From contig JAUKTV010000006.1 in assembly GCA_030549205.1 (NCBI GenBank), positions 1,444,501-1,508,500 on the forward strand: a DNA stretch of 64,000 bases, given 5' to 3'. Both the position numbers and the translations under genes were made by a program. The stretch comes from Apiosordaria backusii. Lineage: Eukaryota; Ascomycota; Sordariomycetes; Sordariales; Lasiosphaeriaceae. The notes beneath the pieces were generated by a model. The model ran no database searches. It worked only from the letters and a program-made list of their open reading frames with translations, and had not been told where the DNA came from. The first letter of the stretch is position 1. Each line of letters begins with the position of its first letter. Below, piece by piece: positions 11,189-20,930 of the stretch.

Positions 11189-11620
11189 ATGTTCATACTA
11201 CCCCTCTTGTCCCCGCGAGCACCACCCTTGCCGTCCCCCTCATCATCATCCCCTTCCCCCGCACCGCCAACGGTATTCCCCTCATGGCTGCACTTCCCAT
11301 TAACAGTCCCGGTTGCCCGGGCCGATAACCCATTCTCCTCGTCGGCGTGGGCGAGCAAACTGGCAAAACGATACTCCATGCAAGAACAAAACATCACCAT
11401 CGGCGTCATTGTTGGTGTTCTGGTCGCGGCCTTTTTGGTCGGCTGCTTCTACTTTTGCCATCGGTACGGCAGGTCGATACGGGTCAGGAGGCGGAGCCGC
11501 AGCCGAAGAAGAAATGGGAGCAGGTATGGGAGCAAAGGGAGCCACATGTCCTTTTCAGCGTCCTCAGGGGAGGGTGCGCCTCCGCCGCCTCCGCCTCCTC
11601 CACCACCACCGCCGGGATAA
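11189..11620 (+). CDS. Small single-pass membrane protein with basic and polyproline tail
   Basis: Unrecognised, 143 residues, single exon, first ATG at 11189 (upstream open sequence begins only with TTG). The N-terminal third is Pro/Ser-rich and could act as a weak signal or linker. One strong transmembrane segment lies near residues 72-92 (ITIGVIVGVLVAAFLVGCFY). It is followed at once by a very basic stop-transfer stretch (RRRSRSRRR). That predicts an outside N-terminus and a cytosolic C-terminus. The tail ends in twelve prolines and a glycine, a possible profilin, SH3 or WW ligand. The arrangement resembles fungal membrane anchors or sensors, but no family is claimed. Confidence 0.55.
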   Translation: MFILPLLSPRAPPLPSPSSSSPSPAPPTVFPSWLHFPLTVPVARADNPFSSSAWASKLAKRYSMQEQNITIGVIVGVLVAAFLVGCFYFCHRYGRSIRVRRRSRSRRRNGSRYGSKGSHMSFSASSGEGAPPPPPPPPPPPPG

Positions 11621-11820
11621 TAGCACGATGAGAGGCGGGAAAAAGAAAACAATACGAATGTATGATAGTAAGATTATTGGTGTGTCTGTAAAGCAAAAGC
11701 TGCGTTCAGGGTCGTTCTGTGTTCAGATTCGTTCAATAGTAAGGTACAGACCAAAACATTGTTGCGACAAGTCCAAAAATAAACTCCAGTCTCAGAACTC
11801 CTTCTGATCCCCGAGATGAT

Positions 11821-11892
11821 TGCCCACAGCCAGAATTGAACTGACGACCTTGTCATTACTAGTGACACGCTCTACCACTGAGCCATGCGGGC
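11821..11892 (-). tRNA. tRNA-Thr (anticodon AGU), intronless
   Basis: The minus strand folds as a complete cloverleaf of 72 nt. The acceptor stem GCCCGCA pairs with TGTGGGC, leaving discriminator A. The D arm is GCTC/GAGC. The anticodon stem TGTCA/TGACA encloses loop CTAGTAA, so the anticodon is AGT (AGU). The T arm is GTCAG-TTCAATT-CTGGC. The A box (TGGCTCAGTGG) and B box are in place for Pol III. The CCA end is not encoded, as expected in eukaryotes. A run of five T follows about 40 nt downstream and may terminate transcription. Confidence 0.95.
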
Positions 11893-12118
11893 TTTCCTCT
11901 TGAGTTGTTGAGGTCGAGGTCAGGATTCGGCTGTTATGATCAAGATGGCTGAGGGGTTGTGGTGGAGTGAAAGTTGTCAGGGTTGTGGCCCCGGAGTGGA
12001 TTTGGGGCTTCGGGTTGTGGAGATTGTCTGTCCATATCGGTATGTGGACCTGGTCGGGGACGCCGGGATGGTAGAACTTCTGTGAGCACCGGATTCCAGC
12101 TTTTCTGGCGCTTTTTTT

Positions 12119-13015
12119 TTAAGGTCGACGTCGGCTTCTGCCAAAAGTCAAACCATCCTCTTCCATTTGGGAGGCACGAGTGTTGAAAGGCTCCCGATAT
12201 CTCTCCCTCAAGCGGTCCCGTTGTCCTTCTCTTTCGCCCCATATCCGCTCCACGCTTCTCTTCCCTCTTCGCGTATTGTCTCTATTGCGTTCGACTGGTG
12301 TGTGCAACCGCGGGTGCAGGTTCCGCATGTTGTGAATGCCCGTCTGTATGCTGGCCAGCGAGCCCTCCAACCTCTCAGCATCCTTCACCAGTTCGTCCCT
12401 CACTTCACATTTCCTGTGATGGCTTGTTGGTCTCGAGTTTGCCAGCCTGCGTATTGACTCACTGGCCCCCTGAAGCTCGACTGCCGTAGCTTCCAATGCT
12501 CTTGAAAGCTCCGCATCGGCGGGGTTCATGTTCCCGCCAGCACCTCGGCCATTTGCTTGGGTGGTTTGCACCGCAGAAGCAGCAGCCCGTTTTGCTTCCT
12601 TTCGTCGCTGTATCAGTTTTCTGGCTCCAAAGGCAACCAAGCCGACAGCCACTTGACTGATAACACCGTGCAAGTCACTGTCATTTCGGGAGGATGTGTC
12701 GTCTGGTCCTTCGCTGTCCCGGCCTCTGTCTCTGTTTCTGTCTTTGTCGCGGGATGTTGTTGACGGTCCAGCAGTGGATGGAGCTCGTGTGACACTTCTG
12801 TTGCGGCTTCTACTGCGGGAACTCGAAGGTTTTCGGGCTCTCTCTCTTTCCTTCTCTTGTTGGCGCTGCTTCTCCTCTTGTTGTTGTGCGAGCTTGGTGA
12901 GGATGAATGGTAGAGCGACCCTGCCTACTTGGGAGAGAATTTCCACTGGTTTGAGACCATCATCTGCACGCTTGGATGATGATTTCCGGGTACGTCGAGT
13001 GCGCTGCGATGACAT
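12119..13015 (-). CDS. Basic, low-complexity hypothetical protein with helical core
   Basis: Unrecognised, 298 residues from the ATG at 13015; the frame is open further upstream only through a TTG. It starts with a basic stretch (SSQRTRRTRKSSSKR), then a hydrophobic helix near 30-45 (VGRVALPFILTKLAQQ). A long Lys/Arg/Glu/Ser/Asp-rich segment follows. A second hydrophobic helix lies around 118-135 (HGVISQVAVGLVAFGARKLI). The C-terminal half is predicted helical and highly charged. The two short apolar helices could be membrane-touching or amphipathic. Poly-charged composition in several frames makes coding hard to prove by eye, but the clean ATG and the protein-like helices favour a real gene. 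Its 3' end faces the tRNA. Confidence 0.55.
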   Translation of the reverse strand: MSSQRTRRTRKSSSKRADDGLKPVEILSQVGRVALPFILTKLAQQQEEKQRQQEKERERARKPSSSRSRSRNRSVTRAPSTAGPSTTSRDKDRNRDRGRDSEGPDDTSSRNDSDLHGVISQVAVGLVAFGARKLIQRRKEAKRAAASAVQTTQANGRGAGGNMNPADAELSRALEATAVELQGASESIRRLANSRPTSHHRKCEVRDELVKDAERLEGSLASIQTGIHNMRNLHPRLHTPVERNRDNTRRGKRSVERIWGEREGQRDRLRERYREPFNTRASQMEEDGLTFGRSRRRP

Positions 13016-13361
13016 TGTGTTGGGAGGATTGGAGCGAAGTTCGAGACCTGACAGATGTTGGCCGACTTGCCGGCTTTGCGTTGATGATATGTGAAACAAT
13101 GAGGGCTGTCATTTTGGTGGATGGTGCACTTGACTCTCCCAAGTCCTCAAAGTCGTGGTGCGCGTGGTGTGGGTTCCGTGTGATTTTGGCGCTGTCAGTC
13201 AACCACGTCGCGTGACCTCGTGACTAGGCCAACCTTCAGAGGGTCATCAGGCAGCCACGAGTATGGGATGGCGAATGATCGTTCTAGTGTTGGTTTTTCT
13301 CATCCTGTCTATGTAGGCATCGCATCAGTCGTTTGTTCTGGGTATGGTCACCATATTCAAC

Positions 13362-13598
13362 TTACAAGATGGCAAGAGTCACATCCCCTTTGATCTTGGC
13401 CTTGAGCTCGAGTTCCACGTCAAGGTCCATGTCGAGTCTAACTGCGGGCGCGCCCCTTGAGTTCTGCGGCTGGGCGGCAATCTGGTCCTCGTGGTGCCGT
13501 GCTGGATGTTGGATGAGTTGTTTGGAATGGTTGTGCTCCTCCATGTTTTCTTGAGAGCGACTGCGCTCAGAGCGGGTTTGATGTTGATCGCGCTGCAT
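13362..13598 (-). CDS. Small conserved fungal protein with RLDMDLDVELELKAKIKGD-type C-terminus
   Basis: 78 residues from the ATG at 13598. The N-terminal 50 residues are Gln/His/Arg-rich and disordered. The C-terminal 25 residues (AVRLDMDLDVELELKAKIKG, then DVTLAIL) form an alternating strand-like motif. I recognise this as the conserved end of a family of short filamentous-fungal proteins of unknown function. A 5' exon upstream in 13600-13770 is possible but could not be fixed. It is oriented like the neighbouring basic hypothetical protein, 346 bp away. Confidence 0.55.
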   Translation of the reverse strand: MQRDQHQTRSERSRSQENMEEHNHSKQLIQHPARHHEDQIAAQPQNSRGAPAVRLDMDLDVELELKAKIKGDVTLAIL

Positions 13599-14218
13599 CT
13601 TGTTGTTGGATGCGACAAATGGTGAAATCCACAGGTGCTTGATAGTTCGGTTTCCACGAGTGTAATCCCTGTGGCAGCAGTCGGTGCCTTGTCACAAGGA
13701 GACATGGAATAAATCTCCAGCTGACGACTTTGGGTTTGCTGTTGATCGCAGCAAAAGAGGTGGATGACATCATGGTTTCCCCTCCATCATGTTGTCGATC
13801 GTCAAGTCAGGAACCAACTGTATTGTACGTGTATGTCGATACTCTACATTACAGTGCATTCACTTAGCTTACTTTCTGAAGATACAGTGCATAATCATGG
13901 CTTAAACCCCACACAGACTGTATCATGTTGATTGATCCAGCGCCAGAGAATCATGGAATTAGAAGCTCATGGAAGACATCGAGAGCGGTTGCCAATCAAG
14001 GGTTAGGGATGATTAAGGGAATGAGCTTTCGGGCTTTGCCGCCCCACCAGAAGCTTCTGTCTTGGTGCCCCGCGATTGCGAAATCCCGGTTCAAGGTGCC
14101 GCGCGCCATTCTTCGTTCTTCGCCCACACAGACGACCCGATCACACATCCGACTGCCCTCTCGCGTCCCCTGCTGTCCCCGCGTAGCTCTCCCGAGAAAC
14201 TCACTGCTTGTTTCGAAA
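13599..14218. other. Upstream region of the thioredoxin gene; open in frame from 13925
   Basis: 13599-13924 shows no gene. From the ATG at 13925 the frame runs without a stop into the thioredoxin at 14219. The added 98 residues are Arg/Ser/Pro-rich and almost free of acidic residues, like a mitochondrial presequence, particularly from a second ATG at 14021. It may be 5' leader instead. Confidence 0.4.
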
Positions 14219-14602
14219 ATGGCGGACCCAGTCAAGCACGTTGCATCGCACCAAGAGTTCGACGACCTCCTTGCGTCGACGCGCTACGTGATCGCCGACT
14301 TCCACGCCGACTGGTGCGGTCCCTGCAAAGCCATCGCTCCACACTACACCAAAATGGCCTCTACCTTCTCGATCCCAGGCTTCCTCGCCTTTGCCAAAGT
14401 TAACGTCGACCACGTACAATCCGTCGCCCAGAAATACAGCGTCACTGCCATGCCTACGTTTCTGTTCTTCAAGGAGGGGAAACAGGTGGCTGTCAACGGC
14501 CACGCCATGATCCAGGGCGCAAACCTGCCGAGCTTAAAGCTTGCTGCTGAGAAGATGGGAAACCTCGCCAAGGAGAAGGCTGCTGCTGCCGCTGCCGAGT
14601 AA
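14219..14602 (+). CDS. Thioredoxin
   Basis: Disulfide reductase of the cytosolic thioredoxin type, 127 residues from ATG 14219. The active site WCGPC has redox cysteines at residues 33 and 36. It is followed by the KVNVDHVQSVAQKYSV strand-helix and the conserved cis-proline loop AMPTF, then FFKEGKQV. The tail extends the usual 105-residue fold by an Ala/Glu/Lys-rich helix. Thioredoxins are recycled by NADPH and thioredoxin reductase and serve peroxiredoxins and ribonucleotide reductase. I prefer the inner start because it gives the standard N-terminus for this family. The frame is nevertheless open upstream to ATGs at 14021 and 13925, giving 193 or 225 residues with an Arg-rich leader, so a mitochondrial form is possible. 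Confidence 0.9.
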   Translation: MADPVKHVASHQEFDDLLASTRYVIADFHADWCGPCKAIAPHYTKMASTFSIPGFLAFAKVNVDHVQSVAQKYSVTAMPTFLFFKEGKQVAVNGHAMIQGANLPSLKLAAEKMGNLAKEKAAAAAAE

Positions 14603-15409
14603 AGGGCTGGAGATGATGTTGGACAATAGAGATACCCTGTAGTAGTCAACACACCCAAATACCTACATACTACACACACCGACGTTCCAGAACAAGTCTC
14701 ACATGACCTGGTGTTCGATGCTGTCTTTGGACTCTGTCAGAATTACCCTCCGAAACACCGGTACATCCGCATGTATGATCCGGCAGGCAGCGGCGGTGTG
14801 TAAGATAGCAAGCTCCCAGGTCTTCAACAACCTGCTAAAGCTCCGATATCGGCCAGTCCCCAAGAGATCCCTCAGCAAGGAGAATAGAGTCATGTTCTCG
14901 CGAGCGGGCGACTCAGTCACAGGGAGGCCGCTCTGCTCATGTTACCCGAAGCTGTTAGTGAGACGGACAGCGGACGGATGTCAATGTCATAACATGGCGC
15001 CATTTCGACGGGTTGTGAGCCCGTTTACTCCCGTCTTCATTGACAGCACTTTGCTGCCAGGAACCGTGTTACCTCCTGGCTGGTGGCAGCCGTCACTTGT
15101 CATCCATGCTTTGTGCACCCTCCCCATGGTGTAACAGGTTGGTTCAGGGGTCAGCAGAGTTTCGCTGGCACAGGGAGCAAGGAAACGTCAAAACACTTGG
15201 CAGAGGACAAAACAAAACATGTCAATGCTCTAAAACTCCAGCGTCTACCATCGCCTGTCTACCATGAAAAAAAATCTAATGTTTCACCAGTTTCGACCAA
15301 GGAGAATGACGAAAATATAGGGATACAAGAAGATCCCATGAACCCGGAGTGGTATAATGGAATCCACCACCAGTCCAAACTCTCCCAGCGTCCCCCAGCA
15401 GTCCACTCA
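14603..15409. other. Intergenic between convergent genes, no gene seen
   Basis: 3' flanks of the thioredoxin (+) and SnoaL-like (-) genes. Only short, uninformative open frames. Confidence 0.45.
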
Positions 15410-16248
15410 CTACTTCCCTTCCCAGAATAAATCCACCTTTCCCCCGTCTAACCACTTCTCCATCTCCCCGTACATGCGGTCCCAAAGCTCCCCTGACGCA
15501 GTGGGCAAGTCCAAGTCAATCTCGTACCCCAGCCTCGCCTGCGCAGCTCCCAAGTACTTATACCCCCTTGGGATCCTCTCCAGCTCCGCCTTGCTAAACC
15601 TCGGCGCCGTGAACCCGTCCACCGGCACAACCTTGTCCTTTTCATAAAACAGCTTCACATACCGAGCCTTCCACTCGTTGTTGGTCGACGCGTTCTTTTC
15701 AGCAAAGAAGATGAAGCGGCAGTCGCAGTCAACGTCAAACTCGTACTCTTCCTCGGTTTGCGCGGCGTCATGGTGATGAGTGCCGTTGGTGCCGTTGGTG
15801 CCATTGGCTGGGGTGTGAGTTCCGTTGGTGGCCGAGGGAGAAAACTTGAACCGGTGCGTGATGGTGGCCTTCATCTTGCCTATCGCTCGGGTCCTGTCTT
15901 TTCCGAGCTCCACGAGGGTTCCGCACTCGCGGTGCATGATAAAGACGCCCTTTTCTTTGCCGGCTTTGGAGATGGAGATGAAGTCGTCTACTGTTCGAGG
16001 GCCGGACCAAGCTGTTTCATCGTCGTTAGTAAGCCGGAGCGAGGAACGTGAGGGGGGGGGAACAGACTGGTCCAAACGTAGGCGCCTTCGGCTGTGAAGA
16101 GATCGCGGTAGTTTTGCCATTCAGAGGCATCACGGTAAACCGGCCAGCCCTTACAAAGCTCAGAAACGGCGTAACGGTCGAGGAGATCCGACGCCTGGCC
16201 GTTGATGTGGGAATAAAGTTTGGTGTGTGGATCCTGGGGGGACGTCAT
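15410..16248 (-). CDS. SnoaL-like (NTF2-fold) domain protein
   Basis: Small-molecule binding or cyclase-like protein of the NTF2 superfamily, 260 residues. Exons complement(16068..16248) and complement(15410..16011). The 56-nt intron has a GTCTGT donor, a perfect TACTAAC branch and a CAG acceptor, and restores the family signature YVWTTWSG. The start is ATG 16248 (MTSPQDPHTK). Motifs in order: LLDRYAVSELC helix, EWQNYRDLFT, AYVWTTWSG, FIMHRECGT, then KATITHRFKF. A low-complexity NGT repeat insertion near 150-170 (ANGTNGTNGTHHHDAA) separates two strands. After that come the FDVDCDCRFIFF strand and a Tyr/Lys-rich C-terminus. Homologous fungal proteins are found near secondary-metabolite genes and stand alone; the substrate here is unknown. 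Confidence 0.8.
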
Positions 16249-18450
16249 GGTGGCTACGCGTAGTGTAGGGTAGGTAGGTACTTTGGTGTCAAGATTGGTG
16301 GTGAATGGACTGGAGGTAACCGAAGAAGAACTGAGATCAATGGGAGCGTAGCACCAAACAGTGTTGTAAAGCCGCAATAGGTTGATGGCCTAGAATGATA
16401 GCTGGTGGGAGGCTGAGGAGGTCCTTCTTATATCAGTACCCTGATCGACCTGGGAAATCTCATCTGGGCCACCAACGTAATCATGACATGAGTTATCTGC
16501 TCCGGCACAGTCACCCTTGCCCCTTTGACACAGATTTGCAAAGTCGGTGTCTATAATTGGGCAGCACCTGCCAAGCTCTTCGATGGCTGGAGATATGGAT
16601 GGGTCTGGCAATCTGCGGTGAAGCCCAGGTAAAAGAAAGGTGCGTTGGCAATACGCAAAATGGTGTGAGTCTGAGAAGATGGGATGGAATGAAAATATCA
16701 CTCTAGGTAGTGAGTAAGGGGCTCAGGGGGGTTAGATCAACACGTCACCGCCGATGTACGGATAATCGCTTTTTTTTTTCTAGGCCAGCAAGACCAAGGG
16801 CGGCAGGCCACAGAAGCAAACAACAGGGGATTGTTTCACAAGACAGGTCAAATCCCGCCGAACCGCCCGAGCGGGTTCGAGTCCATCATGTTTGGTCATA
16901 ACAGGTAACCCGCAAGGTTCTCGGGCATACCGATCGATCGAGACAGATGGGATGGCAGCCGTGTGCCATGTGTGGATGTGTTCATGTTGCTTGCTGACCT
17001 GTTCGTCTGATAGATGCCCTCCCAAATTCCATGTATGACCAGTCAACCCTAGAGACCCGCTTGTTTCGAGGCAGGGAGCTTCACCGTTTGTTTGATTATT
17101 CGGACAATTGTGTGCGGATTTGCAAGTGCGGTGAAAACCCCGAGTGCTTTCTATTGGTGGGCTGCCAACCCCAGGTTAGCGCAACGGCCCCAATGGCGGC
17201 CTTGACAACTGACAGCATCTTGCCATGTTTCTCAATGATGCACGATGCAGCATCTTGCTGCAGGTACTTCCTTGTCGTCTTCTTGGGCGGCCGTGGTCGG
17301 AGGAGAGGCCACATTTCCGCGGCCAGTCGAGGCTCTCTTGACCGACACACCTGGCATGCCGGAGAGCTGTGCACAGGAATCAACCTGCTTCACCATGTAG
17401 GAAACCATTTTTGGCTCGATCAGCAAACCGAATGCTGCTCAACTACCTATTTTCAACACTGCACTATGGCTCAACAGAATGAACCTCTTTACCATTGCAG
17501 AAGGAAAAAGCCATCCTTCGGTATCCAAAACGGCAATTCTCTTTTTCACTTATACTCGTTGCTAATACGTTACCGCTTTTTTCTGGCCCCATTTTCTTCT
17601 TCTTCATTGTTCACCATTTCCAAATGACTAACATCACTGCTCGACAATCAATGCAGTCGCCTGTTAGCACAATAAGCCTCAGAGACTTGAATGAGGCGGA
17701 GCCGTTGGGAGTTCGAAAGCGGTAAAGAGTCGGACCATCCCGTCAAAAGTAACCGTGAGGCACAGGTGGGAGTCACCAGAACTGGACAGCTCAACTGTTC
17801 GGGCCCCCTGCCGCTGTAACTCTCGGCAAGAAGCGCCCTTCGTGGCATGTCAATGCGATCTCGAGCGGGACTTCTCTCTTTTTATACTCGAAGGAGTAAT
17901 CAAAATGATGGTCGGGATAGCAGTGCCTTGCTGGTTAGGTTGGCCAAAACCCGTCGTCAATATTAGTGGCTCAGTCCCACCCCTGACATGTGAGGAGATG
18001 CAGGAGGATATGGCCGTCAACCACCTTCCCGGACCCGGCATGTCGGATTGCGCGGCACTAGCGTTTACACATACGACATTACCTACATACATTGATGCGT
18101 TCTTCCAGAAACTGGTAAGCTGGCAGCCGTACACTAGGCCTGCCCTGGCATCAGCAAGGAGGTCATGTGGCCTTTCAACGTGCGGTGCTGATGTCAGATA
18201 ATGCAAGTCAATCACTGCACACCATTTCCTGTTGACTGCGCCTTGTCCAGTGGCCTTGAAAGCCCTATAAAGCCACTTAACAATAGCTAGTATCCCTGGA
18301 TTGCCAATCTACCCACGTCATCTAGGTACATTTAAGCGGCATGAAGGCAAGCCATGATGGAAAAGGGGCAAAAGTGGAGCCCCCCTTAACTAAGGTACCG
18401 CTATTTTCTTTGTCAACGCTCGCCTGAGGCCTGGTAGTTAGAAACACCAT
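16249..18450. other. Intergenic, no gene supported
   Basis: 2.2 kb. Open frames at 17031-17627 and 17850-18215 have neither domain nor consistent coding composition. A GTTCGAGTCC near 16872 resembles a T loop, but no cloverleaf forms around it. Confidence 0.45.
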
Positions 18451-19404
18451 CTACGGAAGATTTCTATCAAGTTCATCAATCCGTAAATGTGCACTCGAGT
18501 TATAACCCTCCACATACCGATCTCCCCAAGGCTGCATCCAGGTATCTGTTGTTGTTTTCGTTGGTCAGCATAAGGTACAGTCAGTCTGTGTGTTGGTGGG
18601 AGTCAAGACTCACTATAAGTGCTCTCCGGCTTCTCCCCGCAAAGCCACACAAACGTCTCGTTCAACGCTTGCTTGAACCCTTCCTTTGGAAACTCGGCAA
18701 CAACAGCTCGGTACTCCGCAACGGGGATCCCAAATGTCGCTTCCGCTATCTCTGCCGTCTCGAAATCGAGGCCTATCCCCTGGCTGACGAGCCTGACATC
18801 GGGCTCCTTAAAGTAGCTAAAGGCCCGCTCTGTGTGCAAAGCGATGGCATCCCACACGAGCTGGGTGCGGCGCTCATTCCATTTCTTGCCGTGAGGGTGA
18901 CCGTGAAGGAAGGCGCGGGCGGCAATGGCGCCGTCGACTTCGAAACGTCTGTCGGGGGAGATGACGGGGGAGGATGGTGTTTGATCCCTATTGTGAAAGT
19001 CAGAGTTTGGTCACGGGTGGGGAACAAACATGTTGGCACGGGGAGGAATTATGAACATACCAACCAAGGTCATGCAGCAAGGCCGACACGGCCTGGATTT
19101 CAAGGTCAATGGTTCGCCGCAGCGTGGCATTGTTCTTGACCATAAGGGCGCCAAAGAGCCACGAGCGCATGACGTGGTTGTATGTTGTCGGGCTGCTGTG
19201 TTCCAATGCAAAAGCTTCGGCTGAGCGCACAAGGGGGGTGTCGATTACGGTGATGCCAGCAAGTTCACGGGTTGGATAGCGATGACTGGTGGTCAGTCCC
19301 CTTGGTTCATAAAGCGGGCCTGACGACAAGGGGTGGCAAGCAGAGAGCTGGAGGTAGAAGGTCATCAGGGCCAGCTGGCCGAGGGTTAGGAGGCGGGTCA
19401 GCAT
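18451..19404 (-). CDS. Secreted HD-domain protein, cyanamide hydratase-like
   Basis: HD-superfamily metal-dependent hydrolase/lyase resembling fungal cyanamide (urea) hydro-lyases, 270 residues. Exons complement(19061..19404), complement(18614..18987) and complement(18545..18451). The introns (73 and 68 nt) have GTATGT/AATAG and GTGAGT/AACAG ends, and the phases close. Without the third exon the protein would stop at STYSES; with it the end reads TYNTWMQPWGDRYVEGY, matching the family's C-terminus. A signal peptide is clear (MLTRLLTLGQLALMTFYLQL), unusual because characterised cyanamide hydratases are intracellular. The metal-binding HD pair is H111-D112 in LLHDLGW. DRRFEVDGAIAARAFL and VWDAIALHT supply later conserved residues. 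It lies in tandem behind the gasdermin-like gene, 345 bp apart; no functional link is evident. Substrate unknown. Confidence 0.82.
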
Positions 19405-19748
19405 CGTTCCTTGGTGTCAATGAGGAGGAATATGGAATGATATGATATGGCACTGGTAGCGATGGCATTGCTGAAGTCAAAGATAATTTATATCACTTCT
19501 TTGGATGGAGGATATATCATCCGAGATGGGTCGGTGCTGTACTTGTTCCCGAGAATTCACGGATGTTGACCGCTTCTGACAAATGTCTGTTAGCTATTCC
19601 CGGTTTCCTTCGGAGCTTCAAACGAAAATCATACAACCCGCTCAATTTGACTCATGATGAAATTCAATACCCTATTCTAATTGGCTACCTCGGTAAGCAC
19701 ATCGTTGACAAGAGTTCCGGATACATGGTGTCACAAAGATTTGATGTG
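19405..19748. other. Short spacer, no gene seen
   Basis: Promoter side of the HD protein and 3' flank of the gasdermin-like gene; AT-rich near 19430-19500. Confidence 0.4.
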
Positions 19749-20777
19749 TCATGGTTCGCCTTGAGGAAGGTATGGATTTGAGATCCAACCAGAATCAACC
19801 CCACTCTTCATGTTCATCGCATTGTGATCAACAAGTGTCAGCGCCCTAGCAAGCATTTCTTCATCCACCCCGTCATCCTCACCCTCATCCTCATCTTCGC
19901 CTTCATCAGTATCTTCCCCCAAATGCTGACCACCTCGGTACTCAGGGTTTCTTGCAGCAACTCTGACATCACCTCCCAGCCCTTGCCAGGTCCTTGTAAC
20001 AGCTTTACATGCCACGGCAAAGACCTCTTCTCGTTGTTCATGTGTCTCATATCTCGATTCCCCGCCCTTCAAATCCCCTTTTGCAACTCCCATGTCAAAA
20101 TTTGGCATCATTTCGGCAACGCCAGGAGGCAAAGGGAGGCCCACCGAGGCAGTCGTAGCAGCAGAGGCCATCAGTCCGAGAGGTACTGAAACCCCGACAG
20201 TATTCGTTTTTGATGTCGACGTCGCTGAAGTAAAAGTAGCAGTGGCAACAGACATTGTGCCCACCACGAGATAGACCTTGTCGCCAATAGGGCACATCTC
20301 AAGTATCTGTCTCCTGACTTCAGGGATGGACTTTAGAGTGTTGAAGTATGCTTGCTCCAATTTTAGGCGCCGTGTAGTGATGCGTGGTGATGTGACCGTC
20401 GTTGCCGAAGATGAGGTCGAGGCCGTAGAGAGAAGGGAAATAAACTTGAGATACAAGTTCCTATTGGTTGCAGACTGGGCTGTGAAACTTGCGCTGTTAT
20501 CGTCTTGAGGTTCCAAAAGAAACTTGTTGAAAATGGCCGGGGTGAGGGCGTCACTTGGGCAGTCTGGGGTGAAGTCGAGGGTTGGGTCCTGATAGCGGCG
20601 GATGATGCGGCCCAAAAGATGAGCACTTTCCGAAGGTGGAAGACGGCGTTTGAGCAAGAAAAATGTGGGCTCATATAATGGTGCCATCGTTTCCGTGAAA
20701 GCACGCTGCACGTTCACAATTGATGTCTCCCGAGGAAGCGAGAAGGGGTCAGGTAACTTAAAAAGCGAGCACCGCAT
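19749..20777 (-). CDS. Gasdermin-like pore-forming protein (candidate cell-death executioner)
   Basis: Single-exon 342-residue protein from ATG 20777. Read by eye it follows the order of a gasdermin pore-forming domain. There is a short N-terminal helix and basic patch (FFLLKRRLPP, 39-48). A strand with LLGRI and a TP...F segment follow at 54-90. A Ser/Thr-rich amphipathic stretch that could form the first transmembrane hairpin is at 107-138. A helix at 139-160 ends in ILEMCPIGDKVYLVVGTM, the counterpart of the mammalian GDxLYVVTE strand. A second Ser/Thr/Ala/Val hairpin region is at 176-222, ending LPLPPG. The last 70 residues are different: a very acidic run at 288-307 (EDTDEGEDEDEGEDDGVDEE) and a short tail. 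This could be the inhibitory region removed by a protease. It is divergent from a CHAT-protease NLR, the arrangement known for fungal gasdermins (HET-Q1 and RCD-1 type). Assignment is by pattern, not search. Confidence 0.72.
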   Translation of the reverse strand: MRCSLFKLPDPFSLPRETSIVNVQRAFTETMAPLYEPTFFLLKRRLPPSESAHLLGRIIRRYQDPTLDFTPDCPSDALTPAIFNKFLLEPQDDNSASFTAQSATNRNLYLKFISLLSTASTSSSATTVTSPRITTRRLKLEQAYFNTLKSIPEVRRQILEMCPIGDKVYLVVGTMSVATATFTSATSTSKTNTVGVSVPLGLMASAATTASVGLPLPPGVAEMMPNFDMGVAKGDLKGGESRYETHEQREEVFAVACKAVTRTWQGLGGDVRVAARNPEYRGGQHLGEDTDEGEDEDEGEDDGVDEEMLARALTLVDHNAMNMKSGVDSGWISNPYLPQGEP

Positions 20778-20930
20778 ATTGAGGTAGGCGCGGCTGGATG
20801 CGGGGGAAGTGCCTCAGGTGGGAAAGGGAAGGGCGGCCTCAGCTGGGCCAACCTCTGCTACCTCCTCTCATGTGAGTTGGTGCATCCTCCTTCTCCCCTA
20901 CCAGTCACATCCGTCGATGCCGATTCAAAA
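20778..20930. promoter_or_regulatory. Shared bidirectional promoter of the gasdermin-like / CHAT-NLR pair
   Basis: Only 153 bp separates the two divergent ATGs (20777 minus, 20931 plus). The region is GC-rich near the minus start and pyrimidine-rich (CCTCCTCTCATG, CCTCCTTCTCCCCTACC) near the plus start. Both transcripts must start inside it, so co-regulation is likely. No specific factor site is claimed. Confidence 0.6.

Noticed and set aside
16860..16885. T-loop-like GGTTCGAGTCC
   Set aside because: Flanking bases do not pair as a T stem and no acceptor or anticodon arms can be formed.
17031..17627. 198-residue plus-strand open frame
   Set aside because: Cys/His/Phe-rich without a fold signature; no start context or splice support.
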